NCBI RefSeq assembly: GCF_963675165.1
Contig: NC_087390.1
Coordinates: 5,514,750-5,578,749 of the forward strand
Source: Halichondria panicea
Taxonomy: Eukaryota; Porifera; Demospongiae; Suberitida; Halichondriidae
Direction of reading: 5' to 3'
DNA: 64,000 bases
The translations under genes and the position numbers were made by a program. The notes beneath the pieces were generated by a model. That model searched no databases. It was not told where the DNA came from and saw only the letters and a list, made by a program, of their open reading frames with translations. Below, in pieces: positions 32,087 to 42,930 of this stretch (position 1 is its first letter; each line of letters starts with the position of its first letter).

Positions 32087-32440
32087 CAGTGGCGGATCTA
32101 GAAAAAGTGATAGGTAGGTGCTGCAAGAGTCTCCTTAGCCTCGAATCCACGGATTAAATCGGCGTGGATTCTAGAGTCTCATTTCCGGTAGGTGCGGTGT
32201 CAATAAGACAGATAATTTTGCAAGTGTTGTAAGACTATTCTTGTCGAGCCTAGTCTGCACTTTAGTGCTGCTTTTATATCACAGCTTTTAAAGATACTAC
32301 TGTACTAGATAGATCTACAGCTACTCAGCTAGCTAGTACCAAGTCTGAGTGACTTCCATCAACCAATGAGTGAGACACAATAATTTGTCCAAGGTCAGGG
32401 GTGCTTGAGCACCCTCTGCTACCTGCTGGATCCGCCCCTG
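32087..32440. mobile_element. hAT-like MITE
   Basis: CAGTGGCGGATCTAG at the left and TGGATCCGCCCCTG at the right are inverted ends, flanked by GACTCT on both sides. The duplicated unit lacks it (GGCTGACTCTGATATTT near 41046), so the empty site is known. Confidence 0.75.
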
Positions 32441-32758
32441 GACTCTCTGATATTTATGCAGTTCAGTGAGCAGTTCAGATTATAGACAGGAGTTCACCTG
32501 TTGTAGACTTAGTTATGAGTTCGGGTTTACCTGCATGTGGACTGTAATACTCAGGCTAGCTTCAAGCCATTGACTGCATGTATATATAATTATTATATAG
32601 ACCTATAGACTGACATATTTAAATCATAAGTTGCTATATAGTCGTTCTGTATTATACTGCATGTATAGCGGATATATTTCATTGCGGAATGAGGTCCGAC
32701 ATGTGTGCACGAATCACTATTATACAAGTTCAGTGCATTGATGTCATTGCGGTCACTA

Positions 32759-32826
32759 TAGCCTCGATCCCATCAGCCCCTCTTGTTTCAAGTTTCTCAA
32801 TTGAGAGCGGCCTGGAATCGAGGCTA
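32759..32826. mobile_element. Short TAGCCTCGA MITE, shared by both duplicated units
   Basis: TAGCCTCGATCCCATCAGCC to GGCCTGGAATCGAGGCTA, with GCGGTCAC-like and TGTGGTCAC flanks. The equivalent element is at 42701-42755, so insertion predates the segmental duplication. Confidence 0.75.
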
Positions 32827-33129
32827 TGTGGTCACTAATGTCCACACAGTCCAAAACAGGAGTGTATTCATGCACTCATGTAAAGTAATGCACTGAACTT
32901 GTAGTGATTCGTGTGCTCTGTGTTGTCAGCAGATCGAGTGCTTAGTTTAGTCTCATGAATCAGCCGCCTTTCCACAGAGAGTCCAGGCATAGATAGTAGA
33001 GGAGAGGGATTGGAAACACAGGGATTTCACGCGGCCCATGCGTGTCGCACCGGAAATTGACAGGAAATAGACAGGAAGTTAATTTTATTTGGGGGCCAAA
33101 AGAGAGTGAACAGATAGCTAGCTAGCTAG

Positions 33130-33233
33130 TAGCCTCGGTCCCAGGCCGATTTTTTTTAATAGAACGAAGTTGAAAAATACTAGTAGGCGACCTAGCGTTC
33201 AATTGGAGACGGATCGGCCTGGGGTCGAGGCTA
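33130..33233. mobile_element. 104-bp palindromic TAGCCTCGG MITE
   Basis: TAGCCTCGGTCCCAGGCCG and CGGCCTGGGGTCGAGGCTA ends; flanks GCTAGCTAG and GCTAGCTGT resemble a 9-bp target duplication. Confidence 0.7.
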
Positions 33234-33251
33234 GCTAGCTAGCTGTCTCTG

Positions 33252-33425
33252 GCCCATAGTAGCTACTAACATAGCTACTACATATATAGATCTGAACTAG
33301 TTTCTTTGGTTGTTGTACAATCAATCGCAATCATCATAGCCCATAGTAGCTACTAACATAGCTACTACATATATAGATCTGAACTAGTTTCTTTGGTTGC
33401 TGCATGTACAATCAATCGCAATCAT
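33252..33425. repeat. 87-bp tandem duplication
   Basis: CCCATAGTAGCTACTAACAT through CAATCGCAATCATCA occurs twice in a row with a 3-4 base difference. Confidence 0.85.
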
Positions 33426-33661
33426 CACTTGCGGAATGCAACACGCATGGTGTCAGAATTCTCTAGGGCAATACATTGGTCACCGGTGATGTTTCCAATC
33501 CCTCTCCTCTACTATCTATGGTCCAGCACTCTGCAGAAGGGCGGCTGATTCATGAGCCAATGTTGTGCTGTGCTCTCCTGCATGCATGATTAATGGCACA
33601 ACAGAAGTCGGCATATAAATAAACAAAGAGCTGACTCGACTGCTAATTCTCCAAGATCAAC

Positions 33662-35486
33662 ATGTCACAGTCAACTTTATGTCAGTCCTCCCAGTACAGA
33701 GCAATTAAGAACCTCTATGCTGACTTAGTGGAAGCTATCTATCCAGAAATACAAAACATTATGGCCAAAGCATTCAGCAAGAATATTATTAGAAAAGAAC
33801 TATTGGATTTATCCATGGAAACGAGTATTACAGCTAATCATAAGCTAAAATGTTCATGTCTGCTATTGTTTCTCGAATAAATCTCGACAGTAATGCTTTC
33901 AATGTATTCCTGAGTCTGTTGAAAGAAGTGGAATTATTGGGGTAAATGAAAGAACGTTTAGAACAAGAAGTGGATAACCTTCAACGTGAATCAGCTTCGA
34001 ATCTACTTTCGGATGATACCATTGTTGTCCACATCGATACACAACCTAACCTTGATCCGTCTGGGGAAATTGAGCTCATTACTTCTGAGGAGAATTCAGA
34101 GTTAGAAAATTCAGAGTTAAAAGTAAGTTGCAGTTGAGCAAAAATTTTGTCCGGTTTCTAAATGACACACACTAAAATATTAGGTGCTCTTCAGTTATAA
34201 GTGCCGATATCGTTCCTCTGGGATTATAAGCGCCTCCGCTTAATAACGTGCGTCTACAGAATTGTAATAACTGATTCTCTTCCCAGAGAATGATTGTTCA
34301 AGAAGCCCATGACATACGAGAGGGCGAAGAAGGGCATTACACTGCCAAGGTGATTCAGAAAAGTAAGTCTTTTAAGCAATATTTATACAGAATGTAGTGT
34401 TCTCAATTACAAACATCAATCATCAAGCTACACTTAATAGAAGTTAATGCACTCAACCTTTGGTACCGTATATAGCAGGTAATTTTTGGGGGTTCACATC
34501 TTCGTATGAACTACCCATTCGTATTTTAAATATTCGTACAGCTCAGGATAGTGACGTTGAACCTATTGCTATAGATGTAGTTTTAATTTTCGTATCATAC
34601 TCTACAATACGGGTTTTTCACCATACGAAAATAACCCGCTATATACGGTACCTTAAACGTACTAACTTTCAACTTTACTAACTGAGTGTGCAATGACTCA
34701 GACTGTACTTGTATAATTATGTACCCTTTGTAGGATTCTTCTTGCGTGGGTGTTATTACACAGGTATGTGGTGCTCTATTAGTATGCCAAGGTATGCCGA
34801 GATTTATTTTTTATTACTGACAAGAATCAGAGTGCCTGACAGTATAATAAATTTATTATGCACGATTACTGGTAATTCTCTGACCTATCATGTAGCACTT
34901 CTATTTATGATCGTTTCCATGTACATTGTTGGGACTGTTGGAATTGGATTAGGTAAGTTGAATTCAGCTTGAAATTTTACTTAATTTTGTGGATTCTATT
35001 CCATTAGGGGCGCATGTGATTGCTGCTGTGGATGACTGCATCTTAGTGCCAGTAACAATTGATGGACAGAATCAGACGATCACTATAGGTGTTGGAAGTG
35101 GCATATTTGTGCTACTAGTCGGAGTCACTTTGAATTTCATTGCCATATTTTTCTCTCTACTGACTCTGTATGCTTGTTGTGGATTGTTCGGAAAGTGTCA
35201 AACACGAAGATGGAAAGTTCTCCACTGTATTGGCATTCCTTTGGGAATTTGTACTATTCTCATTGTTGTGGGAACTATAGTTTACTCAATTTTTGTTGGA
35301 GTTTCTTTTTATCCACTTACGCAGCAGGAATTTGAAGTTCCTTACTGTTGTAGAATTCCGTACTATTCAACTTTTATATTCATTCTTATTGCACATGTTT
35401 TGACATCAGTTGTAACAACTGTTTTTCTTATAATTGTTTTGATCATGTGTGTTTTTGTTTTAATTAGGTGCACTATCTGTAGCTAA
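33662..35486 (+). pseudogene. Gene B: CARD-4TM gene with a broken CARD exon
   Basis: Same exon plan as gene C: CARD exon from ATG 33662, then 34287-34362, 34734-34763, 34896-34952 and 35008-35486. The CARD exon has lost one A (AATCATAAGCTAAAATG against AATCATAAAGCTAAAATG in gene C), so the frame ends after 72 residues, and further on a TAC codon has become TAA (GGGGTAAATG). The membrane exons stay open and well conserved, with four spans and the QQEFEVPYC loop. A transcript from a downstream start could still yield a four-span protein without CARD; otherwise this is a recent pseudogene. A palindromic MITE sits in the intron at 34462-34652. Confidence 0.75.
34462..34652. mobile_element. Palindromic MITE, 'TTTTCGTGGG' family, copy 2
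   Basis: GGTACCGTATATAGC at the left and GCTATATACGGTACC at the right are perfect inverted ends. It lies in an intron of gene B and is absent from gene C. Confidence 0.8.
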
Positions 35487-35747
35487 TTTGTCTCTGTATA
35501 GCTTAACAAGGCGCCAGGCAAAGTAGATTAGTAGTTTCTCACCACATGGTTTTTGTAAATTTTGATGAGATAATAATTATGAGTAGTCATGCATGTCTTG
35601 GGATTTGCATAAAAATTATGGTTTTGGTTTAGACGGGTGTTGCCGCCCTCACCGGTACAACGGTAGAGGGTGACGATGCCCGTCATTATAGTTTTACTTA
35701 GCCTACGTAGCAACAGGATATAAGTTATGTCACATTTTTGGGGAAAA

Positions 35748-35866
35748 ATCAGAGAATAATCGGATTTTTTATGAGAATAATAGGCACATTATTTTTTCAA
35801 GAATTAAAGAATAGAATGATGGGTGAAAAAAAAGCATAATTTATCAGGGCCTATAATGAAAAGTTA
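35748..35866. mobile_element. Truncated MITE end
   Basis: Inverted relative of the 17909-18330 element: AGAATAATCGG, TTTTTATGAGAATAATAGGC and GGTGAAAAAAAAGCATAATTTATCAGGGCCTA. Only one end is found. Confidence 0.6.
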
Positions 35867-35993
35867 ATCGCTAGCTGTAAGCTACATACATACCTAATTG
35901 TTGCGAAGTGATCAACCCACGCAAAGTTTGCATCATTATTATGTTTGATACTCCCAAAACATTCTAGTAATTACATACAGTACGTATACAGAT

Positions 35994-37085
35994 GTTCAAT
36001 CTTATGGACATTGTAGACAGCTAACTTTGTAGATCAATCGGTACACCGATTATTCTGTTACCAACCGCTGTTTAGATTTTTTCCACTGACACTGCTGTTT
36101 TTGTATTGTGATGCCTTAATTATTTGTTTATAATAACAATGACATTGTTCACAGTTTAATCAAGGGCGTATGAAGAGAAGAGGGCATGCAACTACTATCA
36201 GAAAACAAATGGGCGGGGTCTTATATCTAAAAATAGTAAAGAATGCATTGCACGTGCACCGTTTTTGTGCGTGCACGGTGAAGATATACGGAAACTTACA
36301 GAGAAAGTAGCTATTCTAGCTAAGCTAGCTAAGCTAACATACTGCAGATGATTGTAGCTCTCTATACTAGTAGTAAATGATGCTAACAATGCTCAGTGAC
36401 ACTAGAAAGTGCGTAGCATAGTCGTACTAGAAGCAACAAGCCAGAAACCACAAACTTTGAGTTGTTGCCTCAAATCCTTGGTTTCTTTGACTCCTGTCTT
36501 GATGTAGCAGGTATAGCAATCATAGTGTTAAACTACTACGACTCATAAACTAACAGGAGATGTTATACAAGAGAGATAAACGAGCTAATAGAAGAAAGTA
36601 GATAAAAAGTGCCGACTCAGCAGTTTGGATGGGTTTGGAGTTTTTACATAGAAAACATAAGCTCACGTGAATCTTAATTAATCGTGACCAACCTCCTCTA
36701 GTGGGCGGTTGGCTAAATCATAGATGGATTTCTATCTCATTATTTCTACTACGCATGCGCAGAATGGTCCATGTGGCACAAAATAGTGTGATAATGATAT
36801 TCATTTGCAAAATAATGAGATTCATAAGGTGAAATTGATAATGACATAATGAGAAAAGCCGCCCGCCCGCATGCAATTAGAAAAACTTCAGGACCAGAAA
36901 CCAGAGTGTCACTTGGAGTGGCCTTACATTGTGAGTTGCATGCCCTCTTCTCTTCATACGCCCTTGGTTTAATTTATTAAAACAATTGGGATTATCTGTA
37001 TATAATAGCTGCACGATTGGTTTAAATAATGTGTGATGCTTATTATAATAAACGAATAATGAAAAGTTAATCGCTATAGCTATAT
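35994..37085 (+). repeat. Duplicated 3' end and UTR of transporter 2, interrupted by a MITE
   Basis: 35994-36160 and 36974-37085 follow 29560-29835 closely, including the codons for the LMDVVDS end (here LMDIVDS), the stop and the ATAATAAACGAATAATG polyadenylation context. This is the left border of the second duplicated unit. No upstream transporter sequence came with it. Confidence 0.8.
36161..36966. mobile_element. TIR element with CAAGGGCGTATGAAGAG ends
   Basis: CAAGGGCGTATGAAGAGAAG to CTTCTCTTCATACGCCCTTG, with GTTTAAT directly repeated on both sides (7 bp, perhaps 8 with a mismatch), hAT-like. It splits a sequence that is continuous in unit 1 near 29726, so the empty site is known. Confidence 0.8.
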
Positions 37086-37124
37086 ACTATCCCAAATATA
37101 TGTACTTCCTACAAAACATTCACA

Positions 37125-37273
37125 CACCCCACCACCCCCACACTAACACACCCCCACCACCCCCACACTAACACACCCCACCACCCCCACACTAACACAC
37201 CCCCACCACCCCCATACTAACACACCCCCACCACCCCCATACTAACACACCCCCACCACCCCCACACTAACAC
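37125..37273. repeat. 24-bp minisatellite, about six units
   Basis: Units of CCCCACCACCCCCACACTAA plus CACA, differing by one base (CATACTAA variants). The corresponding place in unit 1 (30489-30545) has a single unit on the other strand. It lies at the junction of the inverted segment. Confidence 0.9.
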
Positions 37274-37283
37274 AAACGTGCAG

Positions 37284-40190
37284 CTGCTCAAGCCTGGATG
37301 TTCCCCGTGTACATCAACTGCACTATAAAACTATACACAGACAACGCCGACAATCCCGACCCGGAACGTAATTCTATCTACACTTTCATTCTAATATCGG
37401 GATTCCTGTGTCTAATCATATACCATCGATCTTTCTGCTACTTCTAATCTATAGCATCGTCAAAAGTTTCAAAGGGTTTAGTCGAGACATCGTTTGACAA
37501 ATCTTTGTCATAGTCATCATCGCATACATCGCCGTATGCATCTTGATAGGAATTGCTCAGTTGGCTTTTTCTTTCTACATTTCCAGTTTGATCTATCCTA
37601 ACTTCGGACACTACATGTTTGACACCAAACCTATTGGCGGAATGATATTTGAATGTGACCCAGCCATATACCTCTCAGCCTTCGTCAGTGTGACAATTAT
37701 CTAATTTTCATCCTTTTGGCAGCTCTAGTAAGTTGGTACATTGCATCAAAAGTCAAGAAGTATTTTGCAACAGTTGTAGACAAATGGTTTGATCACTGTC
37801 TCCGTGTTTTCAAGGCGAAGACAACAGCTGTTACAATCCCAAGAGCAGGTAACAATTCGCCTATGTTCGAAGGTCGACTAGAAACACAGCTTTGAAAATA
37901 TAATACTGTATATGCATGTATTTATGTACACTATGTATGGTTGTGAATGTGATTATAGATATAATTATGTACAACATAATTATATAGAATAGTTGCTACT
38001 TAATCTCAAATTTAGTTGTCAACTTAGCGTTATTTTAGAGACAGATCGGCCGGGAACGAGGTTAAGTAGTAACTATGAGGCTCACCGTAATAGATTAGTG
38101 CACTTCCGCTAGCAGCCAGTGAGAGCACAATCACAATCATTGCTGCAGCATTAGAGGGATTATTATAATTATCAGCACTCCAAAAGTTAATACGGTATAT
38201 GTTCTTACCAGTGCACAAATTCCCAAGGCAGAATGCTACAGTGGAAGAAACACAAAATACAATCTGTGTGTAGATATGAAAGCTATACATGCATACCGAG
38301 AAATAAAATTAATTACTGCATGGTTTGAGTTAGTGCGTGGATGATGCTGCATGCTCTGAGCTCACCACCAATAGAATGCTTCTTTCTTTCTTCTCTAGAT
38401 TGAATCTCGCCCTATGTTAATAATTATAGTAAAGCATGGAAGCAAAGCTTTATAATACTGTGAACTGGCTTACTGTTATTGGCACAAAATAGGTTCAGCT
38501 TTAATTTCGAAGTTGAATGCCCATGCAGGAACGACAAGAATGGGGGGACTAGCCGGCTCTATAGTCGGGAGTGATTCTCGTCTGTTTTGCTCTTCTCTGA
38601 TTCGTCTCAAGATATCGTCATGTCCGGCATGTAGCCTCGATCCCAGGCCGAGTTTTCGCTTTTATAACGGTTAGGCGAACAACTGGGCCTGGTACTAGTT
38701 GTCTGCGCATGCGTCAGTCGTTCGTCAGATTCTGACGAATGGATATTCTCGTTCACTTTTGTGACATTTATATTCGTGTACTATCGTGTACTAGATCAGT
38801 TCCCGTTTTATCATTATTGGAATCGATTGGAATGGCTCTTAGCTGAAGCTTCTCTCTTCTCTGAAGCTTATTCTGAAGACTGAACAACAAGGGAAGAGGT
38901 ATAAAGCTTTATCAAGCTTGTTAAGGTCAGATATTTTTGTGTGGGCCCTATGGCCGGCTATGCTATCAAGTCGTTCATGTTTGGCAAGAATGTAGGTAGA
39001 CTATAGTTTCATCATTAATATGGTGGATCAAGTGAAGAGTGTGAGCTAGAGAACTTGGTGCTGCCATCATCAGCTCGTCAACAATGACACTATAACCGAG
39101 AAATTTAATATGTATAGATCTACACGTATTTAAAATGTCTACTTCTCTGTACAGGAGCAATGGCTAATATCCAGCTATCCCAACAGTGCTCCTCTTGGCT
39201 ATACTAACGGACGAGACTGGACAGTTTGAGGTAAGGGTTTAACCGTCTTTGGTTTCTTTTAATATTGTCCTATACTCACAGACACAGGACTGGAGTATGA
39301 CCTGCTCATTTGAGCGTTGCTGGGTAGCTCAGAGACATCAAGAGAATCTACGTTTTCTCAAGCAATGAGTTACGAGTTGGGGCCTAGAATCAGAGAAGTC
39401 CAGCAGCCTGCTAAATCTTTTTGAAATGTAATTTGAAGGCATTCAATCATCCTGAAGTTGCCCTGGGTCACTGTAATTGTGCTGCAGCACAACTGGCAAC
39501 TCCCCAGGCCTTTGTGAAGCAGCTCCCTATGTGCACCTTTTGTGTACTCACTCTGTGCATTTTCTGTGTACAAATTTCGATTATTGATTTATTAAATATT
39601 TTTGCCGACCACAAATATACAATGAAAATTTAACGCATGCGCAGACAACTAGTACCAGGCCCAGTTGTTCGCCTAACCGTTATAAAAGCGAAAACTCGGC
39701 CTGGGATCGAGGCTAGTCCGGCATGCTGTGCAGTGGATTGTTCCAAAGCTAGAATGAAACTGTCCAGAGATCTATTCTTGTGAACTAGAACCGACAGCGA
39801 GCTCGGTACACACTCGTATATTGCCCCCAGACTCTCTGACTTTTTTAATCCAGTGGTAGTCATCGTCAGTTATCGGCATCCTTTCTGAAACATATATACA
39901 TTACAACAACATCGATGTTGAGGTACTTTGCTATATCGGGTAGAACAGCATAGAGAAGTGGAACATTCGGAGTGTCGGGTACACTAATCCAGCGGTTGGG
40001 GTTGGGGCTGGCCTGCATGCATGCATGTGTGAATAATAGTAGCTATTTGCTATACGTGCAATATAATAAAGATTGGCCATAAAATATTTAGGTATATATG
40101 TACAGATATCCATAATGTATATTTTAGTTATTAAAAACTAATGTTGAACATGCAGTTTTAGGCTTACCATTCTTGTAACTAGTAGAATTG
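37284..40190 (-). pseudogene. Wrecked copy of gene A in the second unit
   Basis: The last exon of gene A reappears at 37284-37895 but on the plus strand, so it is inverted relative to its own upstream exons (minus strand, about 38090-38290 and 38490-40020). The inverted exon has lost bases in the second span (ATCATATACCATCG) and has a TGA in place of a CGA codon (CATCGTTTGACAA). The CARD exon is split by a 1.08-kb transposon (38632-39715) and carries further small deletions. It cannot make the parent protein. Confidence 0.85.
38632..39715. mobile_element. TAGCCTCGA-family element in the gene A copy
   Basis: TAGCCTCGATCCCAGGCCG to CGGCCTGGGATCGAGGCTA; 10-bp target duplication GTCCGGCATG at 38622-38631 and 39716-39725, with GTCATGTCCGGCATGCTG uninterrupted in unit 1 near 31307. 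The inner TIR continues AGTTTTCGCTTTTATAACGG. The interior includes exon-like pieces (GGAGCAATGGCTAATATCC, a GTAAGG donor-like site). A second copy is 45572-47588. Confidence 0.88.
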
Positions 40191-40398
40191 AAGAGGTTTG
40201 TCAAATTAAAGGCTGTTTACCTGTAGTCTTTTTGGTGAATAAACATATACACCCACTGATCAGGCCACAAAGGGGACAATGCACATGCATGCACTCATTG
40301 CCATGAATCCACTTTCAATATTCATGGGGGATTTAGGAGATCTGTGAGTGTCTATACTATATGGAATATAAAACTCTGAGTATAACTGCATGGCATTA

Positions 40399-40937
40399 CA
40401 GGGCCGTAGCCACCAGTCAGGTTAGTCAGGTTTCAACCTGACCACTTTTTCCGAGGTGAATAGGCAATGGTCGTCACTACAGTAAACACGTAATGGACAA
40501 AAAATGCAGTGAACTTCTTCTGCAGTGCAAAACATGCAAGCATGCTAGAACTATAAGTGATCAAGACTATTAATCTACATGCTATCATTGCTATGGCGAG
40601 AGAGAATTCCTTCCAAGTCTTCCAGACCAAGCTCACCATCCAGCTAACCATTTTTTGTTCCCCAAGTGATCATTTGGAAAGTCCAAACCAGTTCTGTGGT
40701 CTTGCCAAATACAACTTTGCTGTTTCTCCATCATGATAAGAATCAATGTTGTGTTCAATGTTGTGTTCTGTAACATTTGTGTTAGGGCTAAGCTTTAAAG
40801 CTGAACAGAATCTAGTCCAGCAGTATAGCCAGTAGAGAAGGGGCGTTACCAACGATACCTGAAATGGGCGTGACCTTAATTCAAAATTCGGCGCGCGTAA
40901 CAACCTGACCACTCTAAAGTTGGTGGCTACGGCCCTG
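40399..40937. mobile_element. TIR element with CAGGGCCGTAGCCACCA ends
   Basis: CAGGGCCGTAGCCACCA and TGGTGGCTACGGCCCTG are exact inverted ends, and the next bases (GTCAGG) also tend to pair. It is inserted into sequence that is continuous in unit 1 near 31970. I see no clear target duplication. Confidence 0.75.
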
Positions 40938-41293
40938 ATGGTGAGATCAGACTAGCTCATACGGACTTCCAACTGAGTTGTTCATTCATCTGATTTATTG
41001 TGATATACCATGCACTCGGCCTGGGAACACAAGGAGGAATACCAGGCTGACTCTGATATTTATGCAGTTCAGTGAGCAGTTCAGATTATAGACAGAAGTT
41101 CACCTGTTGTAGGCTTAGTTATGAGTTCGGATTTACCTGCATGTGGACTGTAATACTCAGGCTATAGCTTCAATTATTATAATTAATATAATTTATTTAA
41201 ATCATAAGTCGCTATAGTCGTTCCGTATTATACTCCATGTACATGTATAGCGGATATATTTCATTGCGGAATGAGGTAGATCTATGTGTGCAC

Positions 41294-42651
41294 TAGCCTC
41301 GATCCCAGGCCGATCCGTCTCCAATTGAACGCTAGGTCGCCTCCTCGGCCTGGTATTGATTGTATCTGGGCGTGTATCTGGGCATGTGCTGTGGTTGCTG
41401 TGGTTGCTCAGGTATTTGCTAAAAAAGAGCGAATACCTGAGCAAGGTGGAGCGAATAGAAACACTAATAGTGTATGTAAGCATACTTACTCCGTAAAATC
41501 ACCGTTAAATCACAAAGAACTCCGTGTCATAGGTCTATTCTTTGCAAGTTTAGTTTGTCAGAGATATAGGCTTAGCTAGAGTGTGAGGAGCTGTCTTGTG
41601 CGAAGGAAGAAGGAGCATCACTCTTGTGAAAGAACAGACCTAGGTTCTCAAGTTTCTGCTATCAGTTGGTTACCTTTGATTGACTACACAATTTAATACA
41701 AGCGCTTGATAGACCATTGATTGCCAGATACACTTGGTAGAGTCTATCCTCAGACTCTGGCCATCGATCTCTTGTATACTATGCTCAGGGGTGTCCACAA
41801 GTGGCTGGGCCTGGGATGTATTGTCAAGGTGAGCAATATAAATCACCTTTCATCATTGGAAATTGTACACTATAGCCTATAGCCCAATCCTTGGTATCTG
41901 GATCAAGATATGACATTACGGCATTGGCACTGGTGTTGTGTTAGCCTCCTTCACCGGCCTTCAAGGAAGTGCGGCCTGGGATCGAGGCTAGTTTTGTGTG
42001 GACCGTCACTGTGAGTTATAAAATGTATCAGTAGTGGAATGGTGAATTTAAGTTCATACTAATTTGTATACAGGAGCAAAATGGAACCTTCCCCTCCAAC
42101 CCCCGTCGTACTCCTCCTAGCTGATGGGTGCGAACTCATTGAAAGAGGATACCCCAGTGCCACTCGTGTCCTTCCTAAGGGGCCGATCTTATAGAACTAC
42201 CTGCACTAAAACTACTGACGTGGAATGGCTCTTTCAACACTTGTGGTTGCTATCCTGACCAGTGATGTCAGGATTCTACTGTCTCTTGATGCACTGTGAA
42301 CACACAATCTTTGTTATACCACCTGAAGGCTTAGCAGGCATATCCAACGCAGTATTTATTAAGTCTTTCTGGAAGCTCTTGTTTGAGATCTTCGCTTCTA
42401 AACATCTGCATTTATTTATGGACGCAGTACCGCTGTGCACTCTACAGAGTATTAATTTCTAGTGTCATTATATCATTATATCACTGTATTTTTAGCCAAC
42501 TGTTGAACTGAAGATTTTACAGTACATTGTACATGCATAGCATTCCTCTTGATACTTACCAGTTTCCGGTCACGCCCAGATACAATCAATACCAGGCCGA
42601 GGAGGCGACCTAGCGTTCAATTAGAGACGGATCGGCCTGGGATCGAGGCTA
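41294..42651. mobile_element. TAGCCTCGA-family element with about 80-bp TIRs
   Basis: Left TIR runs from TAGCCTCGATCCCAGGCCG through GTCGCCTCCTCGGCCTGG to ATTGTATCTGGGCGTG; the right is its inverse. TGTGTGCAC is repeated on both sides (9 bp), and unit 1 has the empty site near 32704. A small palindromic relative (about 41943-41990) lies inside. The interior contains a short exon-like stretch near 42064 (ATGGAACCTTCCCC) but no long frame. Confidence 0.88.
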
Positions 42652-42700
42652 TGTGTGCACAAATCACTATTATACAAAGCATTGATGTCATTGCGGTCAC

Positions 42701-42755
42701 TAGCCTCGATCCCAGCCCCCTTGTTTCAATTGAGAGCGGCCTGGAATCGAGGCTA
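42701..42755. mobile_element. Short TAGCCTCGA MITE, counterpart of 32759-32826
   Basis: TAGCCTCGATCCCAGCCCC to GGCCTGGAATCGAGGCTA; flanks TGCGGTCAC and TGTGGTCAC give a 9-bp duplication with one mismatch. Confidence 0.8.
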
Positions 42756-42930
42756 TGTGGTCACCAATGCACAGAACTTGTAGTGATTCGTGTGCTCTGG
42801 TGCTTAGTCTCATAAATCAGCCGCCCTTCCACAGAGAGCGCTGTGCTATGTAATGGCACAGAAGTGGGGGAGACCCCCATTATATTATAAAATAAACAAA
42901 GCTGACTCAACTGCTTTACCCAAGGTCAAG

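Larger units (their letters stand above)
32951..33561. mobile_element. TIR element with long GGGATTGGAAAC-type ends, nested insert inside
   Basis: About 75 bp at each end are inverted: CTCATGAATCAGCCGCC, then TAGATAGTAGAGGAGAGGG and ATTGGAAACA. Elements at 45866-46630 and 55050-56780 share the GGGATTGGAAA terminus. A small TAGCCTCGG-family MITE (33130-33233) and a tandem repeat lie inside. Confidence 0.6.

Noticed and set aside
37125-37273. CRISPR-like or coding repeat
   Set aside because: It is a simple C-rich minisatellite with no unique spacers and no frame.
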